Shown here one piece after another: positions 1-6,701 of a stretch of DNA of 7,138 bases. The translations under genes and the position numbers were made by a program. The notes under the pieces were generated by a model. It did not search any database. It saw nothing but the letters and a program-made list of their open reading frames with translations, and was not told the origin of the DNA. Within the stretch, counting starts at the first letter, position 1. Every line of letters starts with the position of its first letter. Source of the stretch: Candidatus Dormiibacterota bacterium (lineage in GTDB: Bacteria > Chloroflexota > Dormibacteria > UBA8260 > Bog-877); NCBI GenBank assembly GCA_003164475.1, contig PLTL01000256.1, positions 1,172-8,309 of the forward strand, read 5' to 3'.

Positions 1-310
1 CCAGGCCCAGCCCCATCCCCCCAAACCCCGCGCCCAAGCCGGTGTTGATCCAGCTCATCTGGTACAGGGAGCTGCCCAGCACCTGGGCCACCGGCTCGTA
101 GCCGATCCCCCGGAGAGCGGCCAGTTCGTCAACCGAGAGGTCCGAGGTCCAGACCCCGCCCTCCGCCGCTTGACGGCGAATCCTCTCCTCGGCCTCGAGC
201 GGGATTCCCCCCGCCTCCACCAGTTCGCGGCTCTGTTCGGCGCGCTGGAGGCGGAGCGCCTGCTGCTCGGGCGACTCGCCCTGGGTCCCGCCGCCGCCCA
301 GGAGGCGCAT
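1..310 (-). CDS. Partial protein with YbjQ/heavy-metal-binding-like segment (C-terminus cut by window edge)
   Basis: The open frame starts at the ATG at 310-308 on the minus strand and runs off the window with no stop, giving 103 residues. The first half (about 10-50) is charged and Glu/Gln/Arg rich, probably helical. It is followed by W-T-S-D-L-S-V-D-E-L (54-63) and G-Y-E-P-V-A-Q-V-L-G-S-S (70-81), then a Gly-rich stretch (91-102). The 'SDLSVDE ... GYEPVGxVxGSS' pattern resembles actinobacterial proteins annotated as heavy-metal-binding-domain (YbjQ/UPF0145-like); this is from memory, not a search. Metal binding itself is not shown here. The start is set by the upstream gene: its TGA and this ATG share one base (TGATG), so translation is probably coupled. 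No function beyond the family resemblance can be given. Confidence 0.72.
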   Translation of the reverse strand, partial: MRLLGGGGTQGESPEQQALRLQRAEQSRELVEAGGIPLEAEERIRRQAAEGGVWTSDLSVDELAALRGIGYEPVAQVLGSSLYQMSWINTGLGAGFGGMGLGL

Positions 311-711
311 CAGGCCAGCAACCTTTGCAGCGCCGACCGCGCCTGGGCGCTGGCCTGAGCCTCCGCGGAAAGAGCTCGGGCCAGCTCCAGCAGCCATTGC
401 TCCAAGGTCAGCCGCTCGGTCTTGAGCGCGATCCCTCGCACCACGCGGGTACGCTGGCCGACCACGTCGCCACGGTAGCGATCCAGCTCGAAGCGCAGCT
501 CGCCCAGCTCCACGCTCACCCGCCGCACCTGGCGGTTCCGGCGCAGCCGACCCCCCTCCCGCTGCACTCGGGTGCGCCCTGGGAGCGCCGCCTCGAACTT
601 GTCCGCCACCACTTCCAGGAACGTGGTGAGGTCGCGGGAGTCGGCCTGGAGCGCGGCCGCGAGCCGGTCGAAGTCCTCGTCGGACCCCTCGAGCGAAACC
701 AGTTCATCCAT
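310..711 (-). CDS. Conserved hypothetical protein, 133 aa
   Basis: I do not recognise a named function. The protein starts M-D-E-L-V-S-L-E-G and has no signal peptide or membrane segment, so it is probably cytoplasmic. An acidic helical N-terminus (1-40) contains A-D-S-R-D-L-T-T-F-L-E. Next comes A-L-P-G-R-T-R-V-Q-R-E (about 45-55), an Arg-rich middle, then V-V-R-G-I-A-L-K-T-E (about 92-101) and a helical Ala/Leu-rich tail. The pattern 'DLxTFxE-x-LPGRTRV ... VVRGIALKTE' resembles small uncharacterised actinobacterial proteins, which supports a real gene. The reading could be extended upstream to 795, but that would cross the TATATT box at 725-730, so I prefer the ATG at 711. AAGG lies only 2 nt before that ATG, too close for an ordinary ribosome site. 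The gene overlaps the next one by one base (TGATG), forming a two-gene unit. Confidence 0.75.
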   Translation of the reverse strand: MDELVSLEGSDEDFDRLAAALQADSRDLTTFLEVVADKFEAALPGRTRVQREGGRLRRNRQVRRVSVELGELRFELDRYRGDVVGQRTRVVRGIALKTERLTLEQWLLELARALSAEAQASAQARSALQRLLA

Positions 712-724
712 GACCTTGATGGCG

Positions 725-730
725 AATATA
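725..730 (-). promoter_or_regulatory. Putative -10 box for the minus-strand gene pair
   Basis: Read on the minus strand, this is TATATT inside GCTATATTC, 13 nt before the ATG at 711. It matches the bacterial -10 consensus at five of six bases and stands out in DNA that is otherwise almost all G+C. No convincing -35 is visible at the 17-nt spacing (GATCAC at 753-748). The leader would be only a few nucleotides, so translation may be leaderless or nearly so. Confidence 0.5.
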
Positions 731-774
731 GCGGCAGCGCCGGGGCGGTGATCGTAACGGCGGTTGCCGGCGGC

Positions 775-780
775 TATATT
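775..780 (+). promoter_or_regulatory. Putative -10 box for the MFS exporter, implying a leaderless transcript
   Basis: TATATT lies inside GCTATATTC and is followed by only 8 nt before the ATG at 789. With the usual 6-8 nt from box to transcript start, the mRNA would begin at or next to the start codon. That agrees with the absence of a Shine-Dalgarno sequence here and supports 789 as the start. No clear -35 is seen at 752-757 (TCGTAA). Confidence 0.55.
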
Positions 781-788
781 CCAGGCGC

Positions 789-2288
789 ATGCCACCGGAC
801 CCAGCGCTCCCGGGACAGCCCCCGATCCCGCCTCCGGCGGGTTGGCGCCGGGCCCTGGTCGAGCCCCGGCGACCGGTTTGGCTGCGCACCCATCCTCAGG
901 CCCACTGGTTCGTGGTGGGCACGGTCTGCATCGGAGCCCTGATGGGCCAGCTCGACGCCACCATCGTCCTCACCGCCTTCCCCACGCTCCAGCGTGACCT
1001 CCACAGCAATCTCGGCGGGGTGGAGTGGGTCTCCCTCGCCTACCTGCTGGCCCTGGTCGGATTGGTGACGGCACTGGGGCACCTGGCGGACATGGTGGGA
1101 CGAAAGCTCCTCTACATCTACGGTTTCGCGCTCTTCATCGTGGCCACCGGCCTCTGCGGGGTGGCTCCCAACCTGGCCGCCCTGATCGTCTTCCGGGCCC
1201 TCCAGGGGGTGGGAGCGGCGATGCTCCAGGCCAACAGCGTCGCCCTGATCGTCCAGGCCATGCCCCGCCAGGCCCTGGGCCGGGGCATCGGCATCCAGGG
1301 GACCTTCCAGGCGCTGGGGCTGGCGGTGGGGCCGGCCCTGGGAGGGCTGCTGCTGGCCGCCGGAGGCTGGCGCCTCATCTTCTTCGTAAACATCCCCTTC
1401 GGGCTGGTGGGGATCGCCCTGGCCTGGTTCTTCCTCCCCCGCAGCCGCGACCTATTGCCGCGCCAGCCGGTGGACTGGCTGGGCATGGCCCTCTTCCTGG
1501 CCGCCGCCGCCGGGGTTCTGGTGGGGCTCGCCTTTGGCGATGAGGCCGGATGGGGCTCACCTCAGATCGTCGCCACGCTGGCCGGAGCCGCCGTCTGCCT
1601 GGGGGCTCTTCTGTGGTGGGAGCGGAGGAGCCCGGCCCCGATGCTGGCTCTCGGGCTCTTTCGCAACCGGGCGCTGGCGGTCGGGGTGGGCGGCGGGCTG
1701 CTGGCTTCGACCCTGCTGTTCGGGATCCTATTCGCCGCCACCTACTACCTCCAGGGAGCGGCTCACCTGGGCCTGGCCCGCTCCGGGCTTGAGCTCATGG
1801 TCCTCCCCGTGGCCCTGGGCCTGGCGGCTCCGGTCGCGGGCAGGATGGCGGACCGGCTGGGAGCGCGTCCGCTCACCGTGGGGGGGATGACGCTAGTGGC
1901 GGCGGCGATGCTGGCCGTGACGCTGGCGCGCCCGGGCGGCTTCGGACTCGGGCTCGAGCTGGCGGTCGCCGGAGTCGGTTTGGGCGCCTTCACGCCGCCC
2001 AACAGCGCCTCGATCATGGCCTCGGTCCCCCGCACCAGGTCCGGCATGGCCAGCGGGATCCTCAACACCACCCGCGGCCTCGGTACCTCGCTCGGGGTCG
2101 CCCTGACCGGAGTTGTCTTCGGGCTGGCGGCGGGGACCGCCGCGGCCCATGCCTCCAGCCCGAGCCTGGTGACCCGGGGTTTCTCGGCAGCCAGCCTGTT
2201 TCTGCTGGCGGTGGCCCTCCTGGCAGCGCTGCTCGCGCTCCTCGCCGGCCCCAGGCCGGTCAACCTCGACCGGGTGCCGAACGTCTAG
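789..2288 (+). CDS. MFS multidrug/metabolite exporter, DHA2 (14-TM, EmrB/QacA) type
   Basis: This 499-aa inner-membrane protein is predicted to export drugs or small metabolites by proton antiport. After a Pro-rich cytoplasmic N-terminus of about 38 residues, TM1 carries L-D-A-T-I-V (55-60; Asp56, motif D1). G-H-L-A-D-M-V-G-R-K (97-106) is motif A in loop 2-3, R136-A-L-Q-G is motif B, and A-L-G-L-A-V-G-P-A-L-G-G (175-186) is motif C, the antiporter signature. A second motif-A-like loop, G-R-M-A-D-R-L-G-A-R, lies at 351-360, and a DHA2-like P-P-N-S-A-S-I-M ... G-I-L-N-T-T-R-G segment at 403-430. Length and hydrophobic segments fit 14 helices. It starts just after a TATATT box. It is divergent from the minus-strand pair and lies 60 nt before the channel gene, with no clear terminator between them. 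The substrate cannot be inferred. Confidence 0.93.
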   Translation: MPPDPALPGQPPIPPPAGWRRALVEPRRPVWLRTHPQAHWFVVGTVCIGALMGQLDATIVLTAFPTLQRDLHSNLGGVEWVSLAYLLALVGLVTALGHLADMVGRKLLYIYGFALFIVATGLCGVAPNLAALIVFRALQGVGAAMLQANSVALIVQAMPRQALGRGIGIQGTFQALGLAVGPALGGLLLAAGGWRLIFFVNIPFGLVGIALAWFFLPRSRDLLPRQPVDWLGMALFLAAAAGVLVGLAFGDEAGWGSPQIVATLAGAAVCLGALLWWERRSPAPMLALGLFRNRALAVGVGGGLLASTLLFGILFAATYYLQGAAHLGLARSGLELMVLPVALGLAAPVAGRMADRLGARPLTVGGMTLVAAAMLAVTLARPGGFGLGLELAVAGVGLGAFTPPNSASIMASVPRTRSGMASGILNTTRGLGTSLGVALTGVVFGLAAGTAAAHASSPSLVTRGFSAASLFLLAVALLAALLALLAGPRPVNLDRVPNV

Positions 2289-2325
2289 GCAGAACTCCCG
2301 GAGCTCTGAGATGAGCGGCGACTCC

Positions 2326-2369
2326 GGTCGGTCTGGCAGCATGGGGCGGTGATTGCACCCCGACCGACC
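2326..2369 (+). promoter_or_regulatory. Possible hairpin over the start codon of the MscS-type channel gene
   Basis: GGTCGGTC (2326-2333) is perfectly complementary to GACCGACC (2362-2369). Inside it, GGTG (2348-2351) pairs with CACC (2356-2359) around an ATTG loop, and GG (2345-2346) pairs with CC (2360-2361). The right arm is paired without a break over 14 nt; the left arm has an 11-nt bulge and a 1-nt bulge. The GTG start (2349-2351) and the only G-rich stretch that could serve as a ribosome site (2343-2346) fall in this fold. It could limit channel translation or act as a partial terminator after the exporter, though it has no U tract. In G+C-rich DNA such pairing can arise by chance. Confidence 0.3.
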
Positions 2370-3221
2370 CTGAGCTCGGAGCGTCGCGGGTCCTGGGTCA
2401 CCGCCGCGGTGGCAGTGCTGCTGCTGGCGGCCCTGATGGCGGTCCGGCCGCAGTTGCTCTCGCTGGCCGCATCTCGGTACCGAATCGGGGTGCAGCTGGG
2501 GATCCTCCTGCTGGCGGTGATCTTTGGGGGGATCGCGATCCGCTCCCTAGTGGCGCGCATCTTCTACCGACTCGGTGGCACCGGACTCACCGGCTGGCGC
2601 CCGGTCGTCACCTGGTGCCTCTACATCATCCTGGGGTTGGGGGTGCTCTCGGCCATCAACATCGACCTCGGGGGGCTCCTGGCGGCGGGCGCGGTGCTGG
2701 GGGTGGTGGTGGGGGTGGCGGCCCAGACTTCCCTGGCCAGCGTCTTCGCCGGCATCGTCCTGCTGATGGCCCGGCCCTTCAGCGTCGGCAACTGGGTCCA
2801 CGTGCGCACCTACCTCTTCGGCGGCTACGATTACTCCGGGGTGGTCACCCAGATCGGGGTGGTCTACACGACATTGGACGTGGGCGGGCGGATGGTCCGG
2901 ATCCCCAACAGCGCCGCCCTAGCCTCGGGGCTGACCATCACCCAGGTCCCCATCCAGCTCGACATGGAGCTGATGCTGACGCCCCAGGTCTCGCTCATCC
3001 AGCTGCACCGCGAGCTGACCCAGGCGCTCGAGCTGGGACCGGACGAGAACGTGATGGTGCGCCCGATCCGGCTCACCACCGAGGGGGACGGGCTGCTCAC
3101 CTGCCAGCTTCAGGTGCGCTCCCACCGCCCCCTCGACATAGCGACGGTGAACCAGGCGATCATGGCCAGCTCAGAGATCTCCGCTGGGGACGGGGCCGCC
3201 CCCACCGGGAAGGCAACTTGA
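2349..3221 (+). CDS. MscS-family small-conductance mechanosensitive ion channel
   Basis: This 290-aa membrane protein is close in length to the E. coli MscS subunit (286 aa). Predicted helices lie at about 16-32, 46-68 and 85-104. The pore helix is at 108-142: G-G-L-L-A-A-G-A-V-L-G-V-V-V-G-V-A-A-Q, then the L-A-S-V-F-A-G-I-V-L-L segment. It is followed by the family's R-P-F-S-V-G-N-W-V (142-150) and a beta domain with G-V-V-T-Q-I-G-V-V-Y-T-T (164-175) and I-P-N-S (185-188), equivalent to the 'IPN' of MscS. The C-terminal alpha/beta domain (200-275) is followed by a short Gly/Ala tail. The expected role is release of ions and osmolytes when membrane tension rises. The GTG start at 2349 has only a weak ribosome site and may be masked by a hairpin. 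An in-frame GTC/GTG start near residue 17 would cut into TM1, so 2349 is preferred. The stop overlaps the next start as TTGA. Confidence 0.92.
   Translation: MIAPRPTLSSERRGSWVTAAVAVLLLAALMAVRPQLLSLAASRYRIGVQLGILLLAVIFGGIAIRSLVARIFYRLGGTGLTGWRPVVTWCLYIILGLGVLSAINIDLGGLLAAGAVLGVVVGVAAQTSLASVFAGIVLLMARPFSVGNWVHVRTYLFGGYDYSGVVTQIGVVYTTLDVGGRMVRIPNSAALASGLTITQVPIQLDMELMLTPQVSLIQLHRELTQALELGPDENVMVRPIRLTTEGDGLLTCQLQVRSHRPLDIATVNQAIMASSEISAGDGAAPTGKAT
3207..3213 (+). promoter_or_regulatory. Ribosome binding site supporting a TTG start
   Basis: GGGAAGG ends 4 nt before the TTG at 3218-3220. It is the only good Shine-Dalgarno-like sequence near the beginning of the hydrolase-homologous reading frame. 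Together with the TTGA overlap, it fixes the start at the unusual TTG. Confidence 0.6.
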
Positions 3222-4288
3222 GCCCAGTCGCGGCCGGTTCCCAGGACTGGAGCTCGGGCAGCCCTGAGGAGGTGGCCAGCGGGATCTTCCGGATCCCGCT
3301 GCCCCTGCCGGGGGATGGGTTGAAGGCGGTCAACGCCTACCTTCTGCGGGCGGTGGACGGGGATCTGCTGATCGACTGCGGCTGGGACCACCCCGCCAGC
3401 TGGAGGGTTCTGGCCTCGGCCCTGAACCACCTGGGAAGCGCTCCGCACCTGGTGCGCCACGTCTTCGCCACCCATTTCCACGGCGACCACTTGGGAGCGG
3501 CGGGCAGGATTCGGGAGGCCAGCCGGGCCCTGGTCACCCTGGGGCTGGGCGACCGGGAGAGCGCTTTGATCCTGGCCACCGACCCCGAGCTCGCCAGCAG
3601 CCGCACCGGGGAGCTGCTCCGCCGCCACGGGGCCGCCTCGGTCGTGGAGGCGCTGAACCTGGCGGCAGTCGGCAGGCCGCCGCGGGCCGGGCGGACCTCC
3701 CTGCCCGACCTCTTCCTCACCGGCGGTCTGCTGCGGTTCCAGGATCGGGAGATGGAGGTGCTGCCGACCCCCGGGCACACCCGCGGCCACCTCTGCCTCT
3801 TCGATCGGAGCGCCGGCATCCTCTTCGCCGGCGACCACGTCCTGCCCCACATCACGCCCTCGATCGGGGTCGAGTTTCCCGACGGCGGCCTTCCGCTCCG
3901 GGACTTCCTTGGCTCGTTGGATGCGGTCCGGGAGCTGCCCGCCAGGCTGGTCCTGCCGGCCCACGGTCCCGCCTTCGCCGACCTGGGCGGACGGGTGGAC
4001 CAGCTGCTGGAGCACCACCGGCACCGACTGCGGCTCTGCCGGGAAGCCGTCGAGGCCGGCGCCACCAACGCGATGGCCGTGGCCCAGGCGCTGCGGTGGA
4101 CCAGGCGGGAGCGGCGCTTCGCCGAGCTGGACGCCTTCAACCAGATGCTGGCGGTGGGTGAGTCCGCGGCCCACCTGGAGCTGCTGGCGGCGCGCGGCGA
4201 GCTGCTCTCCCGGGTCGCGGACGACGCGGTGGAGTTCGGGCCGCTGGAGGGGCCGACAGGCAACCCCCGGGGTGGTGACTCGAGGTGA
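3218..4288 (+). CDS. Metallo-beta-lactamase-fold hydrolase with LACTB2/glyoxalase II-like layout
   Basis: This 356-aa, probably cytoplasmic, dinuclear-metal hydrolase has the full motif set: H-F-H-G-D-H at 86-91 (His86, His88, Asp90, His91), P-G-H-T at 185-188 (His187), G-D-H at 205-207 (Asp206) and A-H-G at 248-250 (His249). The early strand D-L-L-I-D-C-G (49-55) is the usual first family motif. The region after 255 is helical and fits the C-terminal winged-helix domain of LACTB2-like proteins; a long insert at 105-165 lies between the first and second metal motifs. Relatives cleave thioesters, phosphodiesters, RNA or lactones, so the substrate is open. The frame stays open upstream through the channel gene, but residues there are not family-like. 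TTG at 3218 is chosen because it overlaps the channel stop (TTGA) and follows GGGAAGG. The stop overlaps the next gene as GTGA. Confidence 0.9.
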   Translation: MSPVAAGSQDWSSGSPEEVASGIFRIPLPLPGDGLKAVNAYLLRAVDGDLLIDCGWDHPASWRVLASALNHLGSAPHLVRHVFATHFHGDHLGAAGRIREASRALVTLGLGDRESALILATDPELASSRTGELLRRHGAASVVEALNLAAVGRPPRAGRTSLPDLFLTGGLLRFQDREMEVLPTPGHTRGHLCLFDRSAGILFAGDHVLPHITPSIGVEFPDGGLPLRDFLGSLDAVRELPARLVLPAHGPAFADLGGRVDQLLEHHRHRLRLCREAVEAGATNAMAVAQALRWTRRERRFAELDAFNQMLAVGESAAHLELLAARGELLSRVADDAVEFGPLEGPTGNPRGGDSR

Positions 4289-5673
4289 CCTCCACGGAGA
4301 GCTCGGCCGAGGTCTTCCGCTCGGTCAACCCTGCCACCGAGGCGGTGGTGGCGGAGTACCCGGCCATGACCCCAGAGCAGATCGATCGGGTCCTCGAGCG
4401 GGCCCAGCTGGCGTTCCTCCGCAACCGCAGGGAGTCGATCGCCTGGCGCTCGGAGCGGATGCTGGCGCTGGCCCAGGGGTTGGGCTCGGCGCGCGACGAG
4501 CTGGCCCGCCTAGTCACCTCGGAGATGGGCAAGCCGCTGGCCGAGGCCCGGGCAGAGGTGGACAAATGCGCGGTCACCTGCGAGTACTTCGCCCACCAGG
4601 CACCGGCCTTCCTGGCCGACGAAGTGGTCCCCTCCGACTCCCCCCGCAGCCTGATCGCCTTCCGGCCGCTCGGGGTGGTTCTGGCGATCATGCCCTGGAA
4701 TTACCCGCTCTGGCAGGTGATCCGCTTCGCGGCCCCGGCCCTGATGGCCGGCAACACCGCGGTTCTCAAGCACGCCCGAAACTGCTTCGGCTCGGCGCTG
4801 GCGCTGGAGCGACTGGTCGAGCAGGCCGGCTTCCCCGAGGGCTCCCTGGGGGCAGTGCTGATCGGCACTGCACCGGTGGAGCTCGTGATCGCCGACCCCC
4901 GGGTGAGGGCGGTCACCCTCACCGGCAGCGACATCACCGGGAGCAAGGTCGCATCCCTGGCCGGGCGGGAGTTGAAGAAGGCGGTCCTGGAACTGGGAGG
5001 CTCGGACTTCTTCCTGGTGCTGGAGGACGCCGACCTTGCCCAGGCGGCCGAGGTCGGGGTCAGGTCCCGATTTCAGAACGCCGGCCAGACCTGCATCGCG
5101 GCCAAGCGATTCCTGGTCGCCGCCAGGGTCGCGGCCGAGTTTGAGGAGCGCTTCATCGCTCTCGCCTCCGGGCTGTGTCTGGGCGACCCCATGGACCCCA
5201 GCACCGGCCTGGGCCCCATGGCTCGGCCAGAGCTGCGCCGGGTGCTGCAGGACCAACTGACACGTTCCCTGAGGGCGGGAGCCCGGCTGGCGCTGGGAGG
5301 TGACCCCCCGGCCAGGCCGGGCTTCTTCTTCCCCGCGACCGTGGTCCTGAACGCCCGGCCCGGGATGGCAGTCTTCGACGAGGAGACCTTCGGGCCGGTG
5401 GCGGCCTTCACCCGCTTCGAGAGCGAGTCCGAGGGTCTGCGACTGGCCAACCACAGCCGCTACGGGCTGGGCGGAAACGTGTGGACCGCCGACATCGAGC
5501 ACGGGGTGGCTCTGGCAGCGGAGCTGGACACCGGTGGGGTGTTCGTCAACGGCATGACCCACTCCGACGCCCGGCTGCCATTCGGCGGGGTCCGCCGCAG
5601 CGGCTTCGGGCGCGAACTGCACCAGTTCGGTATCCGGGAGTTCACCAACATCCAGACCGTTTGGCGACCCTAG
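4285..5673 (+). CDS. NAD(P)-dependent aldehyde dehydrogenase, succinate-semialdehyde dehydrogenase type
   Basis: This 462-aa soluble enzyme oxidises an aldehyde to its acid with NAD(P)+. Visible motifs are: M-P-W-N-Y-P at 136-141 (Asn139, oxyanion), L-K-H (161-163, cofactor-binding Lys162), G-S-D-I-T-G (214-219, Rossmann loop), L-E-L-G-G-S-D (235-241, general base Glu236), N-A-G-Q-T-C (265-270, nucleophile Cys270), E-E-T-F-G-P (366-371), and L-P-F-G-G-V-R-R-S-G-F-G-R-E (431-444). The length matches the compact Sad/GabD1 branch (about 455-460 aa), and 'LELGGSD' with 'LKHA' fits that branch. Succinate semialdehyde is therefore the likely substrate, with other short aldehydes possible. It begins at a GTG that overlaps the hydrolase stop by 4 nt, so it is translationally coupled and the last gene of the operon. 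No partner transaminase is present to confirm a GABA pathway. Confidence 0.93.
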   Translation: MTSTESSAEVFRSVNPATEAVVAEYPAMTPEQIDRVLERAQLAFLRNRRESIAWRSERMLALAQGLGSARDELARLVTSEMGKPLAEARAEVDKCAVTCEYFAHQAPAFLADEVVPSDSPRSLIAFRPLGVVLAIMPWNYPLWQVIRFAAPALMAGNTAVLKHARNCFGSALALERLVEQAGFPEGSLGAVLIGTAPVELVIADPRVRAVTLTGSDITGSKVASLAGRELKKAVLELGGSDFFLVLEDADLAQAAEVGVRSRFQNAGQTCIAAKRFLVAARVAAEFEERFIALASGLCLGDPMDPSTGLGPMARPELRRVLQDQLTRSLRAGARLALGGDPPARPGFFFPATVVLNARPGMAVFDEETFGPVAAFTRFESESEGLRLANHSRYGLGGNVWTADIEHGVALAAELDTGGVFVNGMTHSDARLPFGGVRRSGFGRELHQFGIREFTNIQTVWRP

Positions 5674-6701
5674 ACCGGGCCGGCGCCGAGCGGTGACCAA
5701 TTCTGAGATCCCATGTCGCCCACGCCAGTGCACCAGAGTCGCCGCGTCGCGCCCGCGCTGATCCCCGAGCCCTCCATCTGCCTGCTCAAGCTGCCCACCA
5801 GCGGGCCGAGCCCAGGTCGCCCGGGTGGAGTGGCCCGGGGCACTCGGGGGGCGAGTAAGGCCGTCCCCGGTCCGGCGCCATCGAGCCCAGATCGGATCTG
5901 GGTGAGCCCCATGCGGGAGCCACCGCGGCGTTGGTTTGCCGGTGTCGCACCAGGTGAGGGTCCGCGCCACGGTCAGCGAGCGGCTATCTTCGCGGCGCGG
6001 CGGGAGCACCCACTGGCCGGTCGCATCACCTAGCAACCCTGAGGAACCCCGGGGGGACAGCCTTCTGACCCCGCCGCTGCCGCCCTCAAGGTAGACCTCC
6101 CGGGGGGATCGGACTCGACCGAAGCAGGTGACCGCTGGCGACCCGGACCGAGTGATGGGATTCGCCGAAATGCGCAGTAGACTCTGGAGGGGGCGCCTAT
6201 GCTCTTTTCGCGATCAGGCATCCACCGGCCGGTCGTTGGGCGCGCTGGGGCTTCGCTTGGCTCCGGCGTCCCGCTGAGGGCTGCTCCCGCACTAGCTGGC
6301 TGGCAGTCGTGGCGTGTACCGAGTCCCCCGGCGCCGGCTGCCGTCTCCCACGCTGCGACCCGCCCCAGGGTTGACGCGGAAGGGCGGGTGCACCTGTCAG
6401 CGGCTCGACGCGCCCGCACGCGTGAGAACCCGGAGGCCTCGAGCGGGTCGGGCTGCCGGCCACCCGCAACGATCGGAGCCACGCACTCGAGCGCCCACCG
6501 GCCCTCCCCGCCCGTGCCCCCAACCGGCTCCCCCAGGCACGCGCGGGTACCGAGCCCGGCTCGCAGGGACGGACCCGCACGCTGTCACTCACCGCCCCAG
6601 CTGGCGCCGCCAGGGTCGCGGGGACGTGATCGCCACCGCGCCGGGCAACACGGCCGATCCAGCGGTCGACCCTGCCACCGTGGCGGGTCAGGGAGAAGGA
6701 C
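5674..6701. other. Gene-poor intergenic region of about 1 kb
   Basis: Several open frames cross this stretch on both strands, but all encode Pro/Arg/Ser/Gly-rich, low-complexity proteins without recognisable domains, and they overlap one another, as expected of stop-poor G+C-rich DNA. The plus-strand frame 5713-6033 has coding-like third positions only in its first 35 codons or so. The frame 6199-6705 has a good GGAGG at 6186-6190 and an ATGA junction with the next gene, but about 45 of its 168 codons end in A or T, roughly the regional average, so it lacks the G/C-ending bias of the true genes. CCCGGGGGGA occurs twice (6048-6057 and 6099-6108). I see no tRNA, CRISPR repeat or clear U-tract terminator. 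Confidence 0.6.
6691..6696 (+). promoter_or_regulatory. Ribosome binding site of the 138-aa gene
   Basis: The sequence is GGGAGA, continuing as AGGA, ending 1-5 nt before the ATG at 6702. It gives a conventional Shine-Dalgarno start, unlike the leaderless-type start of the exporter. This supports 6702 over the out-of-frame ATG at 6706. Confidence 0.55.

Larger units (their letters stand above)
724..781. repeat. Imperfect inverted repeat holding both divergent -10 boxes
   Basis: The left arm at 724-735 and the right arm at 770-781 are reverse complements at 11 of 12 positions. They contain the outward-facing TATATT boxes of the two divergent transcripts. The putative -35 zones (748-753 and 752-757) overlap at the centre, so two polymerases could not bind at once. 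The symmetry may simply reflect two similar promoters, or it may be a binding site for a shared dimeric regulator; no regulator gene lies in the window. Confidence 0.45.

Noticed and set aside
2298..2327. CCGGAG/CTCCGG inverted repeat after the exporter gene as a terminator
   Set aside because: It is a 6-bp stem with an 18-nt loop and no T tract, too weak to call; it also competes with the hairpin at 2326-2369.
3110..4174. 354-aa minus-strand open frame
   Set aside because: It is antisense to the metallo-beta-lactamase-fold gene, has no recognisable motif, and its composition is that of a shadow.
5819..5841. GCCCGGG/CCCGGGGC hairpin as a terminator of the operon
   Set aside because: The stem is only 6-7 bp with a bulge and no T tract, it sits about 146 nt past the stop, and CCCGGG is self-complementary and common in such DNA.
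5713..6033. 106-aa plus-strand frame after the dehydrogenase
   Set aside because: The first third has coding-like third positions, but there is no ribosome site, the product is Pro/Arg-rich with no family features, and the bias fades in the second half.
4510..6036. Long 508-aa open frame on the minus strand
   Set aside because: It lies mostly opposite the aldehyde dehydrogenase gene, whose motifs are unmistakable. The translation is Gly/Gln/Arg-rich without any domain, which is typical of antisense shadows in G+C-rich DNA.
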